In this document: positions 1 to 7,124 of the stretch, piece by piece
Layout of the letters: each line of letters opens with the position of its first letter
Position numbering within the stretch: position 1 is the stretch's first letter
Assembly (NCBI GenBank): GCA_030624325.1
Contig: JAUXKJ010000010.1
Location: 1 to 7,919 of the forward strand
From: Nitrososphaerota archaeon
GTDB taxonomy: Archaea > Thermoproteota > Nitrososphaeria > Nitrososphaerales > Nitrosopumilaceae
Direction of reading: 5' to 3'
DNA length: 7,919 nt
Translations under genes and position numbers: made by a program
The notes under the pieces: model-generated
Told to the model about the DNA's origin: nothing
Database searches by the model: none
Seen by the model: only the letters and a program-made list of their open reading frames with translations

Positions 1-92
1 CTTATATCGATTTTTTCAGTTTGATTCAGTATTGAATTCCATTTCGGATCTATCTAGTATAGGATTTGAGCTATTTTTGGAGATAATGTACT
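1..92 (+). other. Leader upstream of arlH, possibly with the tail of an upstream gene
   Basis: Too short to annotate firmly. One frame, starting at base 1, reads seven residues (LISIFSV) to a TGA at 22-24. This hydrophobic, strand-like ending could be the C-terminus of a beta-rich stator protein such as ArlF or ArlG, which often lie before arlH, but seven residues cannot prove it. A second frame is open from base 2 to a TGA at 98-100 and resembles no family I know. A GGAG at 79-82 lies ten bases before the arlH ATG and is its likely ribosome binding site. CTTATATCG at 1-9 is TATA-like but cannot be tied to a transcript from this window. Confidence 0.3.
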
Positions 93-794
93 ATGGTTGA
101 TTCTTTCCAAACAGGAAACGAAGAAGTTGATAGACAATTTGGAGGATCCATACCTTTTCCTTCACTAATGTTACTTGAAGGTGATCACGGTACAGGAAAA
201 AGTGCAACAGTTGCACTGTTCATGCAAGGACTACTTGAGAGTGGAAAAAAGGTTCTTTGCATTACAGAAAACACAGTAAAAGACTATATTGAAAACATGA
301 AGGCAATTACCTTTAACTTTTCTACAGCATTTTTACAAAACCGACTTACGATAATGCCACTCCATGTTTATGGAATAAACTGGTCAAAAGAACAATCTGC
401 TTATTTACTTCCTGTAATTGGCAAATACATTAGCAACAGCTTTAAGGAAACAAATGTTGTTGTAATAGATTCACTTTCATTATTAACAGTATTCTCTGAT
501 GAAACAAAAATTTTAGACTTTTTCACACAATGCAAGTATCTTGTTGCAAATGGAATGGGAGTTATACTGACAATTCATCCAAATGATATTCCAGCTGACA
601 TTGCACAAAGAGTTACAGGAAGTGTAGATGTGTATCTTAAACTTGGCACAACAACTGTAGGAGGAACTGATGTCAAGACAATGAAAATTGTAAAACTAAT
701 TGGAGCAGATATTAAACCAGAATCAAACTTTGCCTTTGAGGTAGACCAATCCTTTGGAATAAAGGTCGTACCAATATCAACGGCAAACGCATGA
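93..794 (+). CDS. arlH: Archaellum motor regulatory ATPase ArlH (FlaH), KaiC/RecA-like
   Basis: A 233-residue protein of the single-domain RecA/KaiC-like ArlH family, at about the usual family length. Seen: a Walker A loop GDHGTGKS at residues 30-37, a glutamate (E59) after the next strand where KaiC-like ATPases carry catalytic acid(s), and a Walker B strand VVVID ending at D126 followed by S127. There is no signal peptide or membrane segment, so it is cytoplasmic. Known of the family: ArlH binds ATP, contacts ArlI and is thought to modulate motor assembly or the assembly-rotation switch, rather than power the motor. The ATG at 93 has a GGAG ten bases upstream. The stop is 17 bp before arlI, so the two are almost certainly co-transcribed. 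KaiC-like proteins elsewhere can look similar, but the arlI-arlJ neighbours settle the identity. Confidence 0.93.
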   Translation: MVDSFQTGNEEVDRQFGGSIPFPSLMLLEGDHGTGKSATVALFMQGLLESGKKVLCITENTVKDYIENMKAITFNFSTAFLQNRLTIMPLHVYGINWSKEQSAYLLPVIGKYISNSFKETNVVVIDSLSLLTVFSDETKILDFFTQCKYLVANGMGVILTIHPNDIPADIAQRVTGSVDVYLKLGTTTVGGTDVKTMKIVKLIGADIKPESNFAFEVDQSFGIKVVPISTANA

Positions 795-811
795 TGGAGG
801 AGAAATAGGCG

Positions 812-2485
812 ATGCCTTTTGATTTTTCTCAAGTCAAAGATTCGAAATTTACTGATGTTCTAAAGAAAACTCCACATCTTCTAAAATACATCGAAAACTA
901 TTCTACTCAAGGAAACCCTTTACCAATTTTTACAGAAAGCCTGAAACCAGAACACAAAAAGCTCAAAGAACCAAATCTACTCTATCCAGTATCTGATCAG
1001 TCATTTATCCACATTAATCCACACACGACATCTGATGATGGTTACATGGAGTATGTTATCATTCAACCAGATCTACCAGAAAGAAAAATTATGGATTTAG
1101 CAGATAGAATGTTTGCAGTAAAATCTGGTGATATGGATCCCCCTATAGAAATCACTGAAAGATATAACATGGTTGAAAACTATATTGACAAAAACGTTTC
1201 AATCACAAATGAACCAATTGATTATTCCAAACTTGGTGAAATTTACAATCTAGAGACTTTGCCAATTTCAAAAAGTGATTTTCCAGGATTCAAATATCAT
1301 TTTCTTCAAAGGCGTGCAGGTACTGGAATTTTAGACCCTTTTCTAGCAGATTCTAACCTAGAAGATATCTCAATTATCGGAGCAGGAAACGTATACGTTA
1401 TTCACAAATCATTTGGTGCCCTAAAATCTCCCCTATATCTAGGTCAAGAAGAAATTGATGAATTAATCATCAGTATGTCAGAACAATTTGGAAAAACCGT
1501 TTCACATGCAAAACCAGTAGTTGACGCCAGTCTTCCGGATGGTTCCAGAATTAACGTAGTTTATGGTAAAGACATTAGCAGAAAGGGAACAAATACAACA
1601 ATAAGAAAATTTGCTAGTACTCCTCTTTCTATTACCCAAGTTCTTTCTTCTAAAGCACTGGACTATCGAGAGGCTGCATATCTTTGGATGATGCTAAACG
1701 AAGGAATGAGCATGTTTATCTGTGGAGAAACTGCTTCAGGTAAAACTACATCAGCTATGGCTCTAACTGCATTTATTCCATCTAACTGGAAAATAGTAAC
1801 AATTGAAGATACTCCTGAGCTTACCCTACCTCATGCCAACTGGATTACTGAAGCTACAAGAGATACAGGTAATCCAGCATCTAGCGTAACCATGTTTGAT
1901 TTGTTAAAGGCTTCCTTAAGACAAAGACCAAACTATATCATAGTTGGTGAAATCAGAGGTGCCGAAGGAAACATCGCTTTTCAAGCCATGCAGACTGGTC
2001 ACCCAGTAATTAGCACTTTCCACGCTGCAAACATGACATCTCTTGTACAAAGACTTTCAAACGATCCAATTAACGTTCCAAAGACTCACCTAGAAAATCT
2101 AAGCCTTGCAGTTTTCCAAGGAGCAGTGCAAGGACCTGGAGGAAAAAGAGTAAGAAGAGTTCTTTCGATCAATGAAATTCTAGGTTATAATCCTGAAGGA
2201 AACAACATCATGTTCATTCCTGTATTCAACTGGGATCCTGGTACTGATACTGTTAAATTCCGAGGAAGAGGAAGTAGTGCACTTTTTGTTTCAAAGCTTT
2301 TGCAGTTAAGAGGTATGGACAAAAGAGATGAAAAACTACTCTATGATGAGCTTGAGATTCGTTCACAAATTCTTGAAAAACTGGTGAATAAGAAAGTCTT
2401 CAACTTTTACGACGTATTTGATTCTATTGCTCACTGTAGAGAAATTGGACTAGAACCATTTTTGAAGGAGCTTGATTCGCTGTAA
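812..2485 (+). CDS. arlI: Archaellum motor/assembly ATPase ArlI (FlaI), type II/IV secretion ATPase family
   Basis: A 557-residue hexameric secretion-superfamily ATPase. The N-terminal half (about 1-290) is the variable domain plus linker. The C-terminal RecA-like domain shows Walker A GETASGKT at 305-312, an Asp box IEDTPEL at 331-337, an atypical Walker B IIVGE ending at E380, and a His box GHPVISTFHA at 396-405. All key residues are present, so it should be active. Known of the family: ArlI hydrolyses ATP to drive archaellin assembly and filament rotation, docking on ArlJ and binding ArlH. The ATG at 812 has GGAGG at 796-800 and lies 17 bp after arlH. Its TAA shares one base with the arlJ ATG, which suggests translational coupling. 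An archaeal pilus ATPase would look similar, but the arlH-arlI-arlJ order argues for the archaellum. Confidence 0.96.
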   Translation: MPFDFSQVKDSKFTDVLKKTPHLLKYIENYSTQGNPLPIFTESLKPEHKKLKEPNLLYPVSDQSFIHINPHTTSDDGYMEYVIIQPDLPERKIMDLADRMFAVKSGDMDPPIEITERYNMVENYIDKNVSITNEPIDYSKLGEIYNLETLPISKSDFPGFKYHFLQRRAGTGILDPFLADSNLEDISIIGAGNVYVIHKSFGALKSPLYLGQEEIDELIISMSEQFGKTVSHAKPVVDASLPDGSRINVVYGKDISRKGTNTTIRKFASTPLSITQVLSSKALDYREAAYLWMMLNEGMSMFICGETASGKTTSAMALTAFIPSNWKIVTIEDTPELTLPHANWITEATRDTGNPASSVTMFDLLKASLRQRPNYIIVGEIRGAEGNIAFQAMQTGHPVISTFHAANMTSLVQRLSNDPINVPKTHLENLSLAVFQGAVQGPGGKRVRRVLSINEILGYNPEGNNIMFIPVFNWDPGTDTVKFRGRGSSALFVSKLLQLRGMDKRDEKLLYDELEIRSQILEKLVNKKVFNFYDVFDSIAHCREIGLEPFLKELDSL

Positions 2486-3966
2486 TGCAACTTTCACTCC
2501 TTAAGAAATTTTCATTAAGTGATCTAAAAAAAAATGATGAAAAATTTCTCTATTTTGTAACATTTCTGTATTCTATCTCCACTGGTGAAGTATTAGTAAT
2601 AGATCTGGTAAAAACTGCTCAAAATAGTGCATATGGAAAGTATTCACAGGCATTAAAAGACGCTTATAGACTCGGAGTGGGGTGGGCTTATGGTATGGCT
2701 ACTGCCCTGGAAATGGTTGCCATAAAGGTATCTACAGATAAAACTGATCAACTCAAACAACTTTTGGTAAAATTTGCTCAAGTAGTGAGATTAGGTGACG
2801 TATTAAAAATTTTTTTCAAAGCAGAGCTAAAATCAACACTACTCAATTTTGCTATAGTTTATGAAAGAAAATTAGAAAATCAAAAGCTTTTCCTTGAAAT
2901 GTTTTACACCCTCATGTCTACTGCTACCTTTATGATTGCAGCTAACTCTGTTATGACAATGTTGACAGGTGCAGACTCGGCAGAAATGATTTTGGTTTAT
3001 TCTCTTTTTGGTGTGACCATTAGTATGGGAATGTTTGTGTTTATGATGTATATGTTGTTTCCAAGAGATAAGCTCGCTTACACTACAAAAGCAGATGATC
3101 TCAAATTCCGAATCAAAGTCTACATATCAATTGGTGCTGGTGCAGGAATAGCTATGGCACTTATTTTAAGTGAGGTAGTACCACTAACTTTAGTTGTAGG
3201 CATATCACTTGCTCCTTTATTTTATCCTGGGTTACTTGCAAGAAAGATGGAGAAAAAAATTAAATATGCTAATCAATGGTATCCTTCCTTCATACGACAC
3301 TTTGGAGAAATTTTAGCTACTGTGGGTTCTATGGGCCAAGCTTTAGATTCCGTACTACGAAGTGATTTTGGACCACTTCAAAAACACGTAATTGCACTAA
3401 AAAACAGAGTCAAAAACAAAGTAGCGCAGGATATGTGCTTTGATCTTTTCTCAAGAGATACTGGAAGTGAACTCATTGCAAATGGAAATGAGGTAATTTC
3501 AGCTTCCATAGACAAAGGTGCAGACATGAACGAAGCTGCAGATCAAGTTGCAAGTATTACCATTAAATTAAATGAATTAAGAGCAAAAAGAGAACAAATT
3601 TCAAAAACATTCGAATCTATAATTATTATATTACACGTTTTGACTTTGGCAGTTTTTGGATTGATGCATAAACTCACATCAATATTTTTTGAATTAATCA
3701 ATGCTGTTGACGTTTCAAATGGCGCCTTTGCATTATCTCCAATTGATCCAGAATTCATGAATCAAATGCTACCCATAATGATACTTATGACATCTGTTCT
3801 TAGCTCTCTTGCTTTGAAAGTTGCTCAAGGTGGATTATACAAGACAGTATTTTTCCACTTAGCCTTACTTGGAGTATTAGGCTCCATTACAGCATATTCA
3901 ATGAATGCCTTGTTAGCAGACTTCCTTGAAGATAGTATACTAGATTTGGGTAGTGTAGGGGCTTAA
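2485..3966 (+). CDS. arlJ: Archaellum membrane platform protein ArlJ (FlaJ)
   Basis: A 493-residue polytopic membrane protein of the ArlJ/TadC (T2SSF-like) family. Hydrophobic stretches at roughly 141-160, 168-192, 212-230, 231-250, 378-398, 427-448 and 453-475 suggest about seven membrane segments. The hydrophilic N-terminal part (1-140) and central helical region (251-377) are the two cytoplasmic T2SSF-type domains, and the charged KMEKKIK at 254-260 follows the fourth segment. Known of the family: ArlJ is the only polytopic membrane component of the archaellum and is the platform on which the ArlI hexamer and ArlH assemble. The ATG overlaps the arlI stop by one base (TAATG). An AAGGAG lies inside the arlI end at 2465-2470, fourteen bases upstream, a rather long spacing that fits re-initiation by ribosomes finishing arlI. 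It ends the archaellum gene run here. Confidence 0.94.
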   Translation: MQLSLLKKFSLSDLKKNDEKFLYFVTFLYSISTGEVLVIDLVKTAQNSAYGKYSQALKDAYRLGVGWAYGMATALEMVAIKVSTDKTDQLKQLLVKFAQVVRLGDVLKIFFKAELKSTLLNFAIVYERKLENQKLFLEMFYTLMSTATFMIAANSVMTMLTGADSAEMILVYSLFGVTISMGMFVFMMYMLFPRDKLAYTTKADDLKFRIKVYISIGAGAGIAMALILSEVVPLTLVVGISLAPLFYPGLLARKMEKKIKYANQWYPSFIRHFGEILATVGSMGQALDSVLRSDFGPLQKHVIALKNRVKNKVAQDMCFDLFSRDTGSELIANGNEVISASIDKGADMNEAADQVASITIKLNELRAKREQISKTFESIIIILHVLTLAVFGLMHKLTSIFFELINAVDVSNGAFALSPIDPEFMNQMLPIMILMTSVLSSLALKVAQGGLYKTVFFHLALLGVLGSITAYSMNALLADFLEDSILDLGSVGA

Positions 3967-3971
3967 GAAAA

Positions 3972-3996
3972 ATATCAAAAATTTACCATTTGATAT
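3972..3996 (+). terminator. Small inverted repeat after arlJ, possible terminator or operator
   Basis: ATATCAAA at 3972-3979 is matched perfectly by TTTGATAT at 3989-3996, separated by nine bases, starting six bases after the arlJ stop. An AT-rich eight-pair stem is weak as an RNA hairpin, and archaeal terminators depend mainly on T-runs, which are poor here (CTAATCTT follows). It could equally be a dimeric regulator site just upstream of the TATA-like element at 4002, or chance in AT-rich DNA. Confidence 0.3.
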
Positions 3997-4001
3997 CTAA
4001 T

Positions 4002-4011
4002 CTTAATATAA
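4002..4011 (+). promoter_or_regulatory. Candidate TATA box for the chemotaxis operon
   Basis: CTTAATATAA is the most TATA-like element in the only long gap of the window (3967-4081, 115 bp). An archaeal start site about 25 bases downstream would fall near 4033-4040 and give a leader of roughly 40-70 bases before the MCP start. Its position between the motor and chemotaxis genes suggests the che genes can be transcribed separately, although read-through from arlJ is not excluded. No distinctive BRE is visible. Inferred from position and composition only. Confidence 0.35.
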
Positions 4012-4081
4012 TTATCTGAAAAAAATGTTTGTTCACATTACACACATGTAGGGTTATTGGTTTCAGAAAAAATTAGTTTTT

Positions 4082-5386
4082 GTGAGCAGTGAAGGACACT
4101 TTTCAGTGATACTAGGTATACGAAATAAATTATTAGTATTAAACTTAGGAATACTTGCATCCGTTCTTGTTGCAGGTGGATTAACTATATCTACAATTGT
4201 AACTAATAATGAATCACAAGATTATATAATTACAATTCAGATTATTTTGATTTCTATTGTTGCTGGAATTCTGGGTTTAACATTTTTTTATAGAAAATCA
4301 ATAACTAAATCACTAGTAGAAACTGCAAATGTTATTAAAAAAATCAGTGAAGGTGACCTGAGTGTTGAAGTTCAAAAATCAAATAAAAATGACGAAATCG
4401 GGGAACTAACAAATTCATTGTATGCTATGGTAACAAATCTACGTCAACTAGTTCGAGAAGTTAATTATACTTCAGGAAAAGTCTCTAATGATGCAACTAA
4501 TATTGCTGCTGCTACTGAAGAATTAAACTCTAGCGTAGAAGAGGTAACTTCAACAGTACAACAAATCGCAACTGGTTCCCAATCTCAAGCATCTGAACTT
4601 ACTGAAGCTAAAACAATTGTTGATTCAGTAATGGGTACTAGTACTAACGATGAATCTACTGCCGCAGACAAAATGTCAAGAATAATTGAACTTACAAACG
4701 AATCTTCAGAAAAAATAAAAAATCTTGCAGAAAAAAGTGCACAGATTACTTCTGTTGTTGAAGTAATTAGAAATATTGCAGAAAAAACTAATCTTCTAGC
4801 ACTCAATGCCGCAATAGAAGCAGCAAGAGCAGGAGAATCTGGAAGAGGTTTTGCTGTAGTGGCTGACGAGGTCAGAAGACTGGCAGAAGGTTCTGCTAAA
4901 TCATCTGAAGAGATTGATGAACTAATCAAACAAATCCAAGAAGACATCAACAGTACTGTACGAAGTATTGATGGTAGTACTGCAGAAATTAAGGAGGGCC
5001 GATCAGTTGTAGATTCCTCACTCAAAGCTCTTTCTAAAATTGGTCACAAAGTTCAAGAAGTGGCAGCTGTTGCAGAAGAAAACGCATTTGCAACTGACCA
5101 AGCATATGCTGCAGTTGAACAACAAACTTCTACCACTCAAGAAATTGCTTTATCTAGTCATAACATGGCCTCACTAGCAAAAGAGCTGGAAAGAAAGGTT
5201 AGTGAATTCAAATTACCATCCCAAGATCAAGATTCTCTTAATCAATCAAAACATTCCACAATACCGAAAAAAACTGAGACTGATTCAAACCAAAAATCAC
5301 AACAGAAAGGACAAGACAGCTTTGAAAGTGAATTTGATGAAGCTACCAGTTATCAGAAACCAGGAAGGAAAAAAATTGAAAGTTGA
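4082..5386 (+). CDS. Methyl-accepting chemotaxis protein with minimal extracytoplasmic loop
   Basis: A 434-residue receptor. TM1 is about 17-40, a loop of only about eight residues follows (41-48), and TM2 is about 49-70. A HAMP domain spans about 71-122, containing GDL at 91-93 and DEIGEL at 104-109. A long coiled-coil signalling domain runs to about 378, with the conserved hairpin tip at about 234-265 ([15 protein letters not shown], then [12 protein letters not shown]). The last 56 residues (379-434) are polar and probably disordered. Known of the family: such receptors bind CheW and CheA at the tip and are methylated on glutamates by CheR and demethylated by CheB. There is no periplasmic sensor domain, so any signal must come through the membrane, HAMP or a partner. 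The GTG at 4082 has no Shine-Dalgarno; an in-frame GTG at 4106 lies ten bases after GAAGG and may be the true start. The ligand is unknown. Confidence 0.93.
   Translation: MSSEGHFSVILGIRNKLLVLNLGILASVLVAGGLTISTIVTNNESQDYIITIQIILISIVAGILGLTFFYRKSITKSLVETANVIKKISEGDLSVEVQKSNKNDEIGELTNSLYAMVTNLRQLVREVNYTSGKVSNDATNIAAATEELNSSVEEVTSTVQQIATGSQSQASELTEAKTIVDSVMGTSTNDESTAADKMSRIIELTNESSEKIKNLAEKSAQITSVVEVIRNIAEKTNLLALNAAIEAARAGESGRGFAVVADEVRRLAEGSAKSSEEIDELIKQIQEDINSTVRSIDGSTAEIKEGRSVVDSSLKALSKIGHKVQEVAAVAEENAFATDQAYAAVEQQTSTTQEIALSSHNMASLAKELERKVSEFKLPSQDQDSLNQSKHSTIPKKTETDSNQKSQQKGQDSFESEFDEATSYQKPGRKKIES
4091..4095 (+). promoter_or_regulatory. Shine-Dalgarno favouring the alternative MCP start at GTG 4106
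   Basis: GAAGG lies inside the first codons of the longer MCP model and ten bases before an in-frame GTG at 4106, the same spacing as the GGAG of arlH. The bases before the GTG at 4082 (AATTAGTTTTT) offer no such site. Starting at 4106 removes eight residues and leaves a protein beginning just before the positively charged R14/K16 that precede TM1. Confidence 0.4.
5362..5368 (+). promoter_or_regulatory. Ribosome binding site of cheW (TTG start)
   Basis: AGGAAGG lies inside the end of the MCP gene, seven bases before the TTG at 5376. It is the best Shine-Dalgarno in this stretch. It decides for the TTG over the upstream in-frame ATGs at 5202 and 5337, before which I see no comparable site. 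Confidence 0.55.
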
Positions 5387-6029
5387 AACTACAGCTAAAA
5401 CAATTCAGGTTATTTCTTTTAGTTTAGTAAATGAATTCAATAAAAAAAAAGAAAATTATGCTGTACCAATAGAACAAGTTCGAGAAATAAGACCATTTGA
5501 AAATATTACCAAAGTACCTAAAGCTAAGCAGTTTGTTTTGGGCATAATGAATCTTCGAGGGATGATAATTCCAGTAATTGATGTAAAAAAGAGATTGGGT
5601 TTTGGGGAAACTAGTGAACTAAACAAAAATTATAAAATTTTGGTAGCTGATGTAAGAGACTCTGTATATGGTCTTTTAGCAGATAACGTTGAACAAGTAT
5701 TAGAATTATCAATTAATGACATTGATCCTATACCTCCAGATTCTTTTGAATCACATCATTATATCAAAGGAATCGCAAAAATTAATGGAAAACTAATTGT
5801 ACTTTTAGATATAATTGCACTTTTAGAAGAAGATCAAGACTCTGTGAATTCTTTTAATGAAGAAGAAATATCAGATTCAAACCAGTCGCAAGATAATTCT
5901 ATTTCAAGTGAAGAAATTTCTAAAATCCTAAAATCAGATGATACATCAGAAAAAGATATTCCAGATGCATTAAAGGAGGTTTTCAAAGAGGATGAAGACA
6001 AAAATTCCTCTAAAACACCAAACCAATAA
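5376..6029 (+). CDS. cheW: Chemotaxis coupling protein CheW with acidic C-terminal extension
   Basis: With the TTG start this is 217 residues. Residues 10-150 form a complete CheW (SH3-like) domain: IQVISFSLV opens it, [11 protein letters not shown] is at 28-38, the conserved block [15 protein letters not shown] (56-70) contains N59, R61 and G62, and [11 protein letters not shown] closes it at 140-150. CheW is a cytoplasmic adaptor that links CheA to receptor tips. Canonical CheW is about 140-170 residues; here residues 151-217 add a low-complexity tail with 21 Asp/Glu against 7 Lys, of unknown role. The start is chosen by the AGGAAGG seven bases upstream and because the fold begins nine residues later. 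An in-frame ATG at 5337 would add thirteen residues. The gene overlaps the MCP by 11 bp, implying coupled translation, and ends 33 bp before cheB. Confidence 0.9.
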   Translation: MKVETTAKTIQVISFSLVNEFNKKKENYAVPIEQVREIRPFENITKVPKAKQFVLGIMNLRGMIIPVIDVKKRLGFGETSELNKNYKILVADVRDSVYGLLADNVEQVLELSINDIDPIPPDSFESHHYIKGIAKINGKLIVLLDIIALLEEDQDSVNSFNEEEISDSNQSQDNSISSEEISKILKSDDTSEKDIPDALKEVFKEDEDKNSSKTPNQ

Positions 6030-6062
6030 TTTATTGACTAGATTAATTTGAGGTTTTAAAAA

Positions 6063-7124
6063 ATGATGACAAAATCTATTGAAGATAAAATTGATGTTTG
6101 GATTGTAAATGATTCAAAGTATATGACCAAAATGCTAACTGATATAGTAAATACTGAGAAAATACAAGTTACTAGTACCGCAAGAGATGGTGCTGAAGCT
6201 TTAAGAAAGTTAGCAACAAAAAAACCTGATGTAATTTTACTCGACTTGGAAATGCCAACAATGGATGGTCTTACATTCATTGAAGAAGTAGTAAGACAAG
6301 ACAAACTAGTTCCCATAATTGTAGTTAGTAGTTTTACTCAGGAAGGAGCCAAAATAGTTTTAGATGCTTTAGAAAATGGTGCACTAGACTTTGTTCCAAT
6401 TTCACAAGCAAATCCTGAACAGATAAATCAGTTTAAAGAAACCCTGATCTCGAAAATAAAAATTGCTGTAGAATCAGATCCTAACCAACTCATTATAAAA
6501 AATATTGAAAAATTAAAACCAAGAAAAAAAATTGTTTCTGCACCTCAATCTTCATCAAGATTAATTATACTTGGTTCTTCAACAGGCGGTCCTAATGTAA
6601 TTCAATCTATTTTAGCTTCTTTACCCAAAGACTTGCCAGCTGGTATTTTAGTAGTACAACACATGCCAAAAGAATTTACCGGACCATTTGCACTTCGACT
6701 GAATGAAAATTGTGATCTGAATGTCAAAGAAGCTGAAGATGGTGATGTAATCAAAGATGGAACCGTCTTGGTTGCTCAGGGAGGGTGTCATATGATGGTC
6801 TTGCCAAACATGAGAATAAAGCGAGCAGAAGGTCCAAAGAGATTCGGTGTAAAACCAGCTGTAAATATTACAATGGTTTCCGGCTCGGAAGTATTTGGTT
6901 CTAACACGATTGGTGTTTTACTTACTGGAATGGGTCATGATGGAGCATTTGGAATGAAAACTATCAAAAAGAGAGGTGGTATCACAATTGCTCAAGACAG
7001 TTCTTCTTCAGTAATCTATGGTATGCCAAAAGCAGCAATAGATCTTCATGTAGTTGATCAAACTTTACCTAAAGAAAAAATCGCAAAAGCAATTTTAGAG
7101 GAGGTAGAAAAACTTGCCAGATAA
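6063..7124 (+). CDS. cheB: Protein-glutamate methylesterase/deamidase CheB with atypical receiver domain
   Basis: A 353-residue two-domain CheB at family length. The N-terminal receiver (about 10-130) has the phospho-acceptor D61 in LLDLEMPTMDG and S89 at the Ser/Thr switch position. The first acidic-pocket residue is Asn (N16 of VNDS, usually DDS), and the usual DFVxKP reads DFVPIS, replacing the conserved Lys by I113. The linker is about 131-165. The methylesterase domain (about 166-350) has an apparently intact triad: S173 in GSSTGGP, H200 in VVQHMP and D293 in TGMGHDG. Known of the family: CheB removes methyl groups from receptor glutamates, completing adaptation, and is normally activated by phosphate from CheA. 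ATG 6063 (or 6066) follows GAGG at 6050-6053. It overlaps cheA by 11 bp. The enzyme should be active; regulation by phosphorylation is uncertain. Confidence 0.95.
   Translation: MMTKSIEDKIDVWIVNDSKYMTKMLTDIVNTEKIQVTSTARDGAEALRKLATKKPDVILLDLEMPTMDGLTFIEEVVRQDKLVPIIVVSSFTQEGAKIVLDALENGALDFVPISQANPEQINQFKETLISKIKIAVESDPNQLIIKNIEKLKPRKKIVSAPQSSSRLIILGSSTGGPNVIQSILASLPKDLPAGILVVQHMPKEFTGPFALRLNENCDLNVKEAEDGDVIKDGTVLVAQGGCHMMVLPNMRIKRAEGPKRFGVKPAVNITMVSGSEVFGSNTIGVLLTGMGHDGAFGMKTIKKRGGITIAQDSSSSVIYGMPKAAIDLHVVDQTLPKEKIAKAILEEVEKLAR
7098..7105 (+). promoter_or_regulatory. Strong ribosome binding site of cheA (TTG start)
   Basis: GAGGAGGT, the strongest Shine-Dalgarno in the window, lies inside the end of cheB and eight bases before the TTG at 7114. 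It supports the TTG over the in-frame ATG at 7135. Confidence 0.65.

Noticed and set aside
86..100. Four-codon ORF (MYYG) overlapping the arlH start
   Set aside because: Its ATG is only three bases after GGAG, too close for initiation; the ATG at 93 has proper spacing and starts a full ArlH.
2485..3966. ArlI/ArlJ read as a type IV pilus or Tad assembly pair
   Set aside because: The adjacent arlH, which is specific to archaella, and the following chemotaxis genes favour the archaellum assignment.
4025..4051. Eight-codon ORF (MFVHITHM) in the leader before the MCP
   Set aside because: No Shine-Dalgarno, no regulatory codon pattern, and short ORFs are expected by chance in such DNA.
4585..5025. 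146-residue open frame on the - strand inside the MCP
   Set aside because: It is the Ser/Ala-rich reverse complement of the receptor coiled coil. The + strand carries the conserved MCP tip over the same bases, so this is a shadow frame.
5202..5375. Upstream extension of cheW to ATG 5202 (275 residues)
   Set aside because: The extra 58 residues overlap the MCP tail, are Lys/Asn-rich and unlike any CheW N-terminus, and ATG 5202 has no obvious ribosome binding site. The CheW fold starts just after the TTG at 5376.
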